Shown: positions 1 through 4,926 of the stretch, piece after piece | How the letters are laid out: the number at the start of each line of letters is the position of its first letter | How positions within the stretch are numbered: position 1 is the stretch's first letter | NCBI GenBank assembly: GCA_027621895.1 | Contig: JAQCAK010000144.1 | Coordinates: forward strand, 1 to 5,756 | From: Pseudomonadota bacterium | GTDB lineage: Bacteria; Pseudomonadota; Gammaproteobacteria; Pseudomonadales; Azotimanducaceae | DNA length: 5,756 nt | Direction of reading: 5' to 3' | The notes under the pieces: model-generated | Told to the model about the DNA's origin: nothing | The model's database searches: none | Seen by the model: only the letters and a program-made list of their open reading frames with translations | Made by a program: the position numbers and the translations under genes

Positions 1-447
1 GTTGTGGAAGCGTTGAACAGCTCCTTGCTGGAAACCGGGTCACGGGTGGCGGCTCGTGAGAATGCCGCTTTGCACGTCCTGCATGTACTCCAGCATCCAC
101 TCGAGGATGAGAAATCTGTCCTTAAAGAAGAGTATCGGCTGATTGACAGGACGCTCCGTGAGCATGCAGCCAGTTCCATGGACAAAATGCTTGATCAGCA
201 CAAGGCGCGGGAAGAAGACAGGCATCGAATGGTTCCCCTGGACCAGCATCTGGTTAAAGGTACGCCGCACAAGGTGATTGCCCGCTTCGTGAAACAGAAC
301 GATATTGATCTGCTGGTGATGGGTAGCGTTGCCCGGTCCGGGATTCCCGGCTTTTTTGTCGGCAATACCGCGGAGAAAATACTCGACAATGTTGACTGCT
401 CTGTCCTGGTGCTGAAACCGGAGGGATGGACCGCGCCGGTTTCCTGA
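1..447 (+). CDS. Universal stress protein, UspE-like, C-terminal domain (5' partial)
   Basis: This is the C-terminal Usp domain of a cytoplasmic universal stress protein. The reading frame is open to the left edge and ends with TGA at 445-447. The first residues (ALN, then LHVLHVLQHP about 25 residues on) match the start of the second domain in tandem UspE-type proteins. The GTG at position 4 is therefore probably internal and the true start lies outside the window. Near the C-terminus, VMGSVARSGIPGFFVGNTAE is the phosphate-binding loop region. Compared with the canonical ATP-binding pattern G-2x-G-9x-G-(S/T), the second Gly is Ala and the last pair is GN, as often seen in UspE-like domains, so ATP binding is uncertain. 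The tail (VLVLKPEGW, then APV) resembles the usual UspE ending. The family is linked to survival under starvation, oxidative and DNA-damage stress; the exact role here is not known. A single-domain Usp starting at GTG 4 is the less likely alternative. Confidence 0.85.
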   Translation, partial: VVEALNSSLLETGSRVAARENAALHVLHVLQHPLEDEKSVLKEEYRLIDRTLREHAASSMDKMLDQHKAREEDRHRMVPLDQHLVKGTPHKVIARFVKQNDIDLLVMGSVARSGIPGFFVGNTAEKILDNVDCSVLVLKPEGWTAPVS

Positions 448-505
448 AGCCTGTATCGACAAGGGCAGGGATATCATGGCTGAAGAGACTGGCAGCATCT
501 GTTGA

Positions 506-1618
506 CTAGAAAAGCGTCAGTTGCTGGTGGTGCTTTCTGAACAGGGAAGTCTCCAGTTCAAAATGTTCCTCCCTGTTTTCCGTGTTCCGGTAACCCAGTT
601 TTCGGCAGGCGACCTGCCAGCGATGGTGCAGCAGATCCGCGAATGGCCCTGTACCCCGCAGGCGTTCACCGAATCGACTGCGATAGTCGCGCCCGCCTCG
701 ACTCTGGCGAATGATACTCATCACATGGTCTGCGCGGTCGGGATAGTGCAGCTGCAACCATTCCCGGAACAGTTCACTGACTTCCAGTGGCAACCTCAGC
801 AGTATGTATCGCGCATTGGCCGCGCCTGCATCGCGACCCGCGGCCATGATCAATTCGAGTTCGTGATCATTCAGGCAGGGAATGACAGGCGCTGTGAGTA
901 ATGTGACCCGAACCCCTGCTTCGGTCAGGGACCTGATTGCCTGGAGTCGCCGTGCCCCCGACGGTGTTCGCGGCTCGAGCCTGCGTTTGAGGTCGTTGTC
1001 CAGGGTCGTTACGCTGATTGCGACGCTGCACAGGTTCTGTGCAGCAAGCGGTGCCAGCAGGTCCAGGTCACGAACGATCAGTTGGCTCTTGGTGATGATC
1101 GAAAAAGGATGGCGGTATTCCGCCAGTACCTCAATGATGGAGCGGGTTGATTTCAGCCTGGATTCCAGGGGCTGGTAGGGATCAGTGTTTGCACCGATAC
1201 AGACAGGCTTGACGCGATAGCCGGGTTTGTCGAGCTGTGCTCTCAGCAGCCTGGCCGCGTCGGGTTTGATGATGATTTTGGATTCGAAATCCAGGCCCGG
1301 TGACAGATCCCAATAGGCATGAGTGGGCCGGGCATAGCAATAGATGCAGCCGTGTTCGCAGCCACGGTAAGGATTGATTGACTGGTCAAAACCTATGTCC
1401 GGTGAACGGTTTGTGGTGATGATGGTTTTTGTCCGGTCACTCAGCGTGATCGTCTGCACCGCAGGTGCAGCCTCCGGTTCATCCCAGCCATCATCGAAGT
1501 ACTCATGCTGCCGGGAAAAAAACCGGTTGTCCGGATTGGATTGGGCACCCCGTCCCTTGATCGGCCTGGACTGATCTGAAGTGCTATCCTGAATGTCAGC
1601 TGGATGTCTGTCGGGCAT
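506..1618 (-). CDS. PA0069-family radical SAM protein (SplB-related, COG1533 type)
   Basis: This 370-residue protein is predicted to bind a [4Fe-4S] cluster and S-adenosylmethionine. The cluster motif CEHGCIYC gives Cys87, Cys91 and Cys94 in CX3CX2C spacing, preceded by INPYRG and followed by YARPTH. These features, together with the N-terminal KGRGAQSNP block and the IGANTDPYQPLE segment after the cluster, are typical of the PA0069 family. That family is related to spore photoproduct lyase but has no proven substrate. Length is normal for the family and no break is seen. The ATG at 1618 has no clear Shine-Dalgarno sequence (the leader before it reads TTGGCTGG), but it is the most upstream ATG and lies before the conserved KGRG block. 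The start codon is 21 bases from a near-consensus LexA operator, which suggests SOS induction. I recall PA0069 of Pseudomonas aeruginosa being listed among LexA-dependent genes, though I have not checked this. A DNA-repair role is inference. The stop is TAG at 508-506, convergent with the Usp gene. Confidence 0.92.
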   Translation of the reverse strand: MPDRHPADIQDSTSDQSRPIKGRGAQSNPDNRFFSRQHEYFDDGWDEPEAAPAVQTITLSDRTKTIITTNRSPDIGFDQSINPYRGCEHGCIYCYARPTHAYWDLSPGLDFESKIIIKPDAARLLRAQLDKPGYRVKPVCIGANTDPYQPLESRLKSTRSIIEVLAEYRHPFSIITKSQLIVRDLDLLAPLAAQNLCSVAISVTTLDNDLKRRLEPRTPSGARRLQAIRSLTEAGVRVTLLTAPVIPCLNDHELELIMAAGRDAGAANARYILLRLPLEVSELFREWLQLHYPDRADHVMSIIRQSRGGRDYRSRFGERLRGTGPFADLLHHRWQVACRKLGYRNTENREEHFELETSLFRKHHQQLTLF

Positions 1619-1637
1619 CCAGCCAATCTAGCAGATA

Positions 1638-1657
1638 AACTGTATATAAATACAGTA
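1638..1657. promoter_or_regulatory. LexA (SOS) operator
   Basis: The core at 1640-1655 reads CTGTATATAAATACAG, that is CTGT-N8-ACAG. Across 20 bases it matches the E. coli consensus TACTG(TA)5CAGTA at 18 positions; the differences are the first base and one base in the central AT run. It is a near-perfect palindrome in an intergenic region between divergent genes, where an operator is expected. It lies 21 bases upstream of the radical SAM start codon and 94 bases upstream of the flavoprotein start codon, so the leftward gene is the more likely target. Confidence 0.85.
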
Positions 1658-1666
1658 TTTTTTCAA
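1639..1666 (-). promoter_or_regulatory. Candidate sigma70 promoter of the radical SAM gene
   Basis: On the minus strand, TTGAAA (1666-1661, 5 of 6 matches to TTGACA) is followed after 16 bases by TACAGT (1644-1639, 4 of 6 matches to TATAAT). The LexA operator covers the -10 and most of the spacer, the usual geometry for LexA repression. Transcription would start near 1632, giving a short leader of about 14 bases. An alternative pairing is CTGACG (1675-1670) with TATTTA (1652-1647) at 17-base spacing, which also lies under the operator. No experiment supports either. Confidence 0.4.
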
Positions 1667-1677
1667 AACCGTCAGCA

Positions 1678-1706
1678 CTGACTGTTCCTGGTGAGTCTGA
1701 TATGCT
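1678..1706 (+). promoter_or_regulatory. Candidate extended -10 promoter of the PPOX/GyrI-like/SirB2 operon
   Basis: CTGACT (1678-1683, 4 of 6 matches to TTGACA) is followed after 17 bases by TATGCT (1701-1706, 4 of 6). A TG at 1698-1699 in the extended -10 position completes TGATATGCT. Transcription would begin near 1713 and leave a leader of about 37 bases before ATG 1750. The LexA operator ends about 20 bases upstream of this -35, so this promoter may escape LexA control. A competing site is TATAAA at 1645-1650 inside the operator, but it has no good -35. Confidence 0.35.
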
Positions 1707-1735
1707 GCAAGCCAATAACCGAAAAACAAGCACTC

Positions 1736-1741
1736 AGGAGG
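1736..1741 (+). promoter_or_regulatory. Strong Shine-Dalgarno that fixes the flavoprotein start
   Basis: AGGAGG lies 8 bases before ATG 1750. It supports that start over the in-frame ATG at 1702, which would add 16 residues (MLQANNRK...) and would sit within the candidate -10 element. Confidence 0.8.
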
Positions 1742-1749
1742 GAGCACAT

Positions 1750-2343
1750 ATGGCACAAACCCATGACCACGAGATTGTCTCGATTTATCCATTCACCGAT
1801 GAGGAAGTTGATCTGTTGATGAACAACTCGGTTGAGTGCGTTCTGATGTGGGCCACGAAAGATGGCTGGCCGGTCGGTGTAACACATGCTTTCACCTGGC
1901 ACGATGGCAAAATCTGGATCACATTCGCAGAGCATCGACACAGAACCGCGGCGATCAAGCGGGACAATCGCGTTTCTGTAAACGTCAGCAGCAAGGGTTA
2001 CCCGGAAGGTGCTGATCCGAGCCTGCCCGGCGGCGCTATCACTTTCAAGGGCACCGGCGAGTTTCATGACGATGATGAAACCAAGCACTGGTTCTACCGC
2101 GAGCTGTCGAAAAAGCTGAACCCTGATAGCAAGGAAGGCGAGGAGTTTTTCTACAACCTGCTGGATTCCCCGCTGCGAACCCTGTTGTCCGTGACGCCGG
2201 TGAAAAAGATCATGTACAACGGCAAGACGGCAGGCAAGCACATGGCCGGCACAGCAGATGAAAGCGAACTCGGTGAACGACTGGAAGGTGACATCGTTCG
2301 CATGAACAAGCTTCGCGCCGAGAAGGGCCTGCCTCCCAGGTGA
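1750..2343 (+). CDS. Pyridoxamine 5'-phosphate oxidase (PPOX)-type FMN-binding split-barrel protein
   Basis: This is a 197-residue cytoplasmic protein of the flavin-binding split-barrel type. The N-terminal half shows the family pattern: a helix (FTDEEVDLLMNNS, about 15-27), a strand with VLMWATKDGWPVGVTHAFTW (31-50), then KIWITFAEHRHRTAAIKRD (54-72) and RVSVNVSSKG (74-83). The H-R-x-x-A-I-K-R-D segment followed by the RVSVNV strand is characteristic of PPOX-like proteins that bind FMN, F420 or haem. The C-terminal third is charged and helical and is not diagnostic. The substrate cannot be told from sequence, and it is not classical PdxH, which carries different substrate-binding motifs. The start is ATG 1750, chosen for its AGGAGG. 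The TGA stop overlaps the GTG start of the next gene by 4 bases (GTGA), indicating co-translation. Confidence 0.85.
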   Translation: MAQTHDHEIVSIYPFTDEEVDLLMNNSVECVLMWATKDGWPVGVTHAFTWHDGKIWITFAEHRHRTAAIKRDNRVSVNVSSKGYPEGADPSLPGGAITFKGTGEFHDDDETKHWFYRELSKKLNPDSKEGEEFFYNLLDSPLRTLLSVTPVKKIMYNGKTAGKHMAGTADESELGERLEGDIVRMNKLRAEKGLPPR

Positions 2344-2864
2344 GGACATTCCTGGTTTTCCTCGCCGTATTCGGCGTGGCCCTGCTGGGTCTCGCCACAT
2401 ACTTGGGGCCGTTCCTGAGCGTCAGCATCAGCGAGGAAGACCGGGGCCCTTTTACCTTCGTTTACCAGCCCGTTTCCCGGGACCCCGGGGAGCCCGTAGA
2501 TGTTCAAACCGTGGGTCAAGTGACTGATGATATCGCCGCCATGCTTGATGGTATTGGCCTGACGGTGCGTGAGCCGCTGCAGGTTTACCAACCGGATGGC
2601 GCGGTCGAGGTCGGCTTCTCTGTGGATGCTGACATTCGAGGTCTGCGGTTGTCGAACGGTACGACCATGCGAGTTATCCCCCGGCAGTCGATGCTGGCCA
2701 CCCGGTTTCCCTGGCGCCATGCCACGTCTTTCATGCTGGGCGACCTCAAGGTGAACCCGGCATTGAAAGCCTATCGCGAATCCAACAACCTGGCAGAAAC
2801 CGAGGCCATGACCCTGTACGAGGGGTCCAGCATTCTCTATCTGCAGCCGGCCGTCACACGGTGA
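2340..2864 (+). CDS. Membrane-anchored GyrI-like / TEX264-like domain protein
   Basis: This 174-residue protein starts with GTG inside the stop of the upstream gene (GTGA overlap), so translation is probably coupled. Residues 3-28 (TFLVFLAVFGVALLGLATYLGPFL) form one hydrophobic helix, read as an N-terminal signal anchor or uncleaved signal. The rest resembles the GyrI-like effector-binding fold: the strand and GPF turn near 36-38, helix QVTDDIAAMLDGIGL (60-74), a YQPDG turn (83-87) and VEVGFSV (89-95). Its C-terminal part (KVNPALKAYRESNNL, then MTLYEGSSILYLQPA) follows the pattern I recall from human TEX264 (VHPALDTYIKERKL, then LEIYQ), which also has one N-terminal membrane helix. Some GyrI-like proteins bind DNA gyrase and others hydrolyse DNA-alkylating cyclopropanoids; whether this one does either is unknown. 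The fold assignment is from remembered patterns, so moderate confidence. Confidence 0.6.
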   Translation: MRTFLVFLAVFGVALLGLATYLGPFLSVSISEEDRGPFTFVYQPVSRDPGEPVDVQTVGQVTDDIAAMLDGIGLTVREPLQVYQPDGAVEVGFSVDADIRGLRLSNGTTMRVIPRQSMLATRFPWRHATSFMLGDLKVNPALKAYRESNNLAETEAMTLYEGSSILYLQPAVTR

Positions 2865-3256
2865 CGGTTTACACCCTGCTCTACATGATTCACGTTGGGG
2901 CGGTAGCGCTGTCCGGCGGCTTCTTCCTGGTTCGTGGCATCTGGATGCTGCTGGAAAGTCCCCAGCTGGAAGCCCGGGTCACCCGGATTGCCCCGCACGT
3001 GATTGATACAGTGCTGCTGGCATCGGCGATCGCTCTGGCCATCCAGGTTGGGCAGTATCCCCTGGTCAACGACTGGCTGACCGTGAAGGTCCTGGCCCTG
3101 GTCCTTTATATTGGCCTGGGACTGTTTGCGCTGCGTCGGGCGAAAACGAAGGCACTCAGGAGTGCCCTGTTCTTCGCCGCCGTCGGTGTGTTTCTCTTTA
3201 TGGTCAGTGTTGCCTTGACCCGTGATCCCGCGGGATTTCTGGCCTACCTGGCGTAA
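2861..3256 (+). CDS. SirB2-family inner-membrane protein
   Basis: This 131-residue integral membrane protein has four hydrophobic segments at about 3-28 (LLYMIHVGAVALSGGFFLVR), 47-68 (HVIDTVLLASAIALAIQVGQ), 73-93 (WLTVKVLALVLYIGLGLFAL) and 101-119 (ALFFAAVGVFLFMVSVALTR). The IHV, then SGGFFLVRG, then PHVIDTVLL pattern, with the YPL...WLTVKVLALVLYI block, is that of SirB2 (first named for an effect on Salmonella invasion genes; biochemical function unknown). Length is normal for the family. The GTG start overlaps the TGA of the preceding gene by 4 bases, the second such overlap in this operon, so the three genes are almost certainly co-transcribed. Its stop TAA is only 15 bases from the stop of the convergent methyltransferase, and no clear terminator lies between them. 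Confidence 0.85.
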   Translation: MTVYTLLYMIHVGAVALSGGFFLVRGIWMLLESPQLEARVTRIAPHVIDTVLLASAIALAIQVGQYPLVNDWLTVKVLALVLYIGLGLFALRRAKTKALRSALFFAAVGVFLFMVSVALTRDPAGFLAYLA

Positions 3257-3271
3257 CTTCCGCTGCTGTCC

Positions 3272-4354
3272 TCAAGGACGAATTTCGTAAAAGGCGTTGA
3301 ATACGTCACCCTCGAAAGGAATGTGGCGAAATCTCTTGAATCCCAGTTCAGCGGTCATACTGCGTGCTTTCTGCTCGTGAAAACCCAGTGTACCCAGCCC
3401 GGCACCATCCGGTGTTGAAAGCCCGGCGGACATACAGACCAGCACCGAAAATGAATAGGCCAGGGGTGCCATGGGATTGTCTTTCAGGTTCTCGGCAAAG
3501 CTGGGAAAGCCTTTGACGTCCGCGCACAACCAGGTGCCGTCGTCCTTCAGGGATGCTCGTATCGCCTCGATGAGCTGGGCGGGATGAGTGGAGTCATGGA
3601 TCACATCGAAGGTGGTGATCAGATCAAAACTCGCATCGCCGGGCAGGGGTCGGTCGACGGGATTGTGCAGCGAGATGTTCTTGACCCCGGCGCTGTTGAT
3701 ATTGTTCCTTGCCCGGTTCAGCGCATGCTGGCTGATGTCATAGCCGATAAATGTGCTGTTGGGAAAAGCTCGTGCCATCGCGATGGTTGATGTTGCGCCA
3801 CCGCAGCCCACGTCAGCAACCAGGGCGCCAGCCTCCAGTTTGTCGATCACGCTTTCCAGGCGTGGCAGCAGGTCCGGTACCAGGTGATCATTCTGGAACT
3901 TCTTGCTCATCCGCTCGATACCGCAGGCGCAGTTTTCGCCCTTGTCATCAAAACTCTGGCCAATGCCGGTGCGAAAGCAGTCAGGCAACTGATCTACGGT
4001 GTCGTAGATCGAGACCACGGACTGGAACATGCCGCCGAGATAGGCCGGGTGGCTTTCATCCGCCAGTACGGCGCGGGCCTCCCGGGTCAGGTAGAAGGTA
4101 TCGTCAGTCTCGTTGTACGACACCTGCTCCATGCAGGCCTGCTGGTAGAGCCACTCCCGAACCCATCGCTCTGCAAGCTGCGTTGAATCCGCAAGCTGCT
4201 GACTGCGGAGGGGGCCGCCTGCCGCGAGCGCGCGGTACAAACCGAGCTGGTCGCCCAGCAGCGTCAGCGCGCAGTTGAGTCCACCGGCGATACTGGCGGA
4301 CACCTGGCCGGAAAAAGCACTAAGTGCATCAATATCCTGGATCTGTTCTGACAT
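3272..4354 (-). CDS. SAM-dependent methyltransferase with N-terminal winged helix (Rv2258c-like)
   Basis: As annotated this is 360 residues. Residues about 20-100 form a winged-helix dimerisation domain (LGDQLGLYRALAAGGPLRSQQLA, then AERWVREWLYQQ and YLTREARAVLADE), as in Rv2258c-like and other small-molecule methyltransferases. The Rossmann domain follows. Motif I is VADVGCGGATSTIAMARAFP (179-198), the acidic ribose-binding residue lies in FIGYDIS (202-208), and TTFDVIHDSTHP (247-258) is the motif IV region. A C-terminal SLS-type block (SAGLSTPDGAGLGTLG, 309-324) is typical of the family. The substrate is unknown. I chose ATG 4354 because it has an AAAGG 8 bases upstream and a promoter ending at 4385, and because homologous sequence begins there. 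In-frame ATGs at 4399, 4474 and 4504 would add up to 50 polar residues that look non-conserved. ATG 4399 also has a GGGAG just upstream and remains possible. Confidence 0.88.
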   Translation of the reverse strand: MSEQIQDIDALSAFSGQVSASIAGGLNCALTLLGDQLGLYRALAAGGPLRSQQLADSTQLAERWVREWLYQQACMEQVSYNETDDTFYLTREARAVLADESHPAYLGGMFQSVVSIYDTVDQLPDCFRTGIGQSFDDKGENCACGIERMSKKFQNDHLVPDLLPRLESVIDKLEAGALVADVGCGGATSTIAMARAFPNSTFIGYDISQHALNRARNNINSAGVKNISLHNPVDRPLPGDASFDLITTFDVIHDSTHPAQLIEAIRASLKDDGTWLCADVKGFPSFAENLKDNPMAPLAYSFSVLVCMSAGLSTPDGAGLGTLGFHEQKARSMTAELGFKRFRHIPFEGDVFNAFYEIRP

Positions 4355-4362
4355 GGAGGGAA

Positions 4363-4367
4363 CCTTT
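4363..4367 (-). promoter_or_regulatory. Ribosome binding site favouring the short methyltransferase start
   Basis: AAAGG on the minus strand lies 8 bases before ATG 4354. It is modest in strength, but it agrees with the promoter at 4385-4413 and with the start of conserved sequence. Confidence 0.4.
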
Positions 4368-4384
4368 GATTGGGTGTTTGCGTA

Positions 4385-4413
4385 CTTATCCCTTGCCATG
4401 GGGCTCCCGTCAA
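4385..4413 (-). promoter_or_regulatory. Candidate sigma70 promoter of the methyltransferase
   Basis: On the minus strand, TTGACG (4413-4408, 5 of 6 matches) is followed after exactly 17 bases by GATAAG (4390-4385, 4 of 6 matches). Transcription would begin near 4378 and give a leader of about 24 bases before ATG 4354. If this promoter is real, the longer in-frame starts at 4399, 4474 and 4504 cannot be used from it. Confidence 0.4.
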
Positions 4414-4490
4414 CCCGGGACGGGAACAATTCCACGGATCGGTCACGGTCTGGCGGATGCCCCGAACCGGCCATTGATTGACGACGGTCA

Positions 4491-4520
4491 TTGAGCTGCG
4501 ACATGGGGTGAGCCGATAAT
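4491..4520 (+). promoter_or_regulatory. Candidate sigma70 promoter of the ABM / cobalamin-sensor pair
   Basis: TTGAGC (4491-4496, 4 of 6 matches) and GATAAT (4515-4520, 5 of 6 matches) are separated by 18 bases. Transcription would begin near 4527, giving a leader of about 57 bases before ATG 4584. It lies about 80 bases from the leftward methyltransferase promoter, so both genes could be read from this short divergent region. Confidence 0.35.
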
Positions 4521-4583
4521 TACCCATCGCTGATGTCGGTCGCCTGCCGAATTGGTTTCCTGCATTCGCAAAAGGTTGTTTCT

Positions 4584-4904
4584 ATGGCTGATCCCCACAA
4601 CGACGAGTTCATGGCACTCAGCCAGTTCACGGTGATGCCGGGTAGGGAAGACAGTGTGGCGGAAGCATTCAGGCAACGCCCTCATCTTGTAGACCGGGCA
4701 CCGGGCTTTATTCGTATGGAAGTATTCCGGCCGGAAGACTCACCCCGGGAATTCTGGTTGATGACCTGGTGGCGGGATAGGGTTTCCTACGAAAACTGGC
4801 ATAATGGACACCATTATCTTGATTCTCATGCGTTCATGCCGAAAGGACTGAAGCTTGTCCCGAGGACAGCGAAAGTGACGCACCTCAGGATGTTATGCCG
4901 CTGA
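4584..4904 (+). CDS. Antibiotic biosynthesis monooxygenase (ABM)-domain protein
   Basis: This is a 106-residue small cytoplasmic protein with a dimeric alpha-beta barrel (ferredoxin-like) fold. ABM features in order: strand FMALSQFTVMPGRED (9-23), helix VAEAFRQRP (25-33), the APGFIRMEVFRP turn and strand (39-50), REFWLMTWWRD (55-65), YENWHNGHHYLDSH (69-82) and a terminal MPKGLKLVPRT block (85-95). The aromatic and histidine-rich NWHNGHHY region is where related proteins bind haem or quinone-like substrates, and some members (IsdG, HmoB, LsrG, YgiN) act on haem, autoinducer or quinols. Which applies here cannot be read. ATG 4584 has AAAGG (4571-4575) 8 bases upstream and is preferred to the in-frame ATG at 4533, which adds 17 residues overlapping the promoter region. 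The cobalamin-binding gene follows after 22 bases, so the two probably form one transcript. Confidence 0.8.
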   Translation: MADPHNDEFMALSQFTVMPGREDSVAEAFRQRPHLVDRAPGFIRMEVFRPEDSPREFWLMTWWRDRVSYENWHNGHHYLDSHAFMPKGLKLVPRTAKVTHLRMLCR

Positions 4905-4917
4905 CTGTCCCGCAAAT

Positions 4918-4922
4918 AGGAG
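4918..4922 (+). promoter_or_regulatory. Shine-Dalgarno for the cobalamin-binding gene
   Basis: AGGAG lies 4 bases before ATG 4927, supporting this start and independent initiation within the transcript that begins before the ABM gene. Confidence 0.65.
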
Positions 4923-4926
4923 TCTG

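Noticed and set aside
40..498. 152-codon open frame on the minus strand opposite the Usp gene
   Set aside because: It lacks domain-like features and lies opposite a clear Usp domain.
508..538. Possible terminator (AGAAAAGC ... GCTTTCT) between the convergent Usp and radical SAM genes
   Set aside because: The stem is short and AT-rich with a mismatch, has no T-run and lies inside the radical SAM coding end.
1702..1749. Upstream in-frame ATG giving a 213-residue PPOX-type protein
   Set aside because: It has no Shine-Dalgarno, overlaps the candidate -10, and the ATG at 1750 has an ideal AGGAGG.
1672..2400. 242-codon open frame on the minus strand opposite the PPOX-type gene
   Set aside because: It is antisense to a gene with clear family motifs, AGGAGG and coupled neighbours. 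Its product shows no recognisable domain and it would span the operon promoter.
3268..3279. Small hairpin GTCC-TCAA-GGAC between the SirB2 and methyltransferase stops
   Set aside because: Only four base pairs and no T-run, too weak to call a terminator.
3751..4278. 175-codon open frame on the plus strand opposite the methyltransferase
   Set aside because: The product is a low-complexity Arg/Pro/Ser-rich sequence typical of antisense frames of GC-rich genes, and the minus-strand gene has strong motifs.
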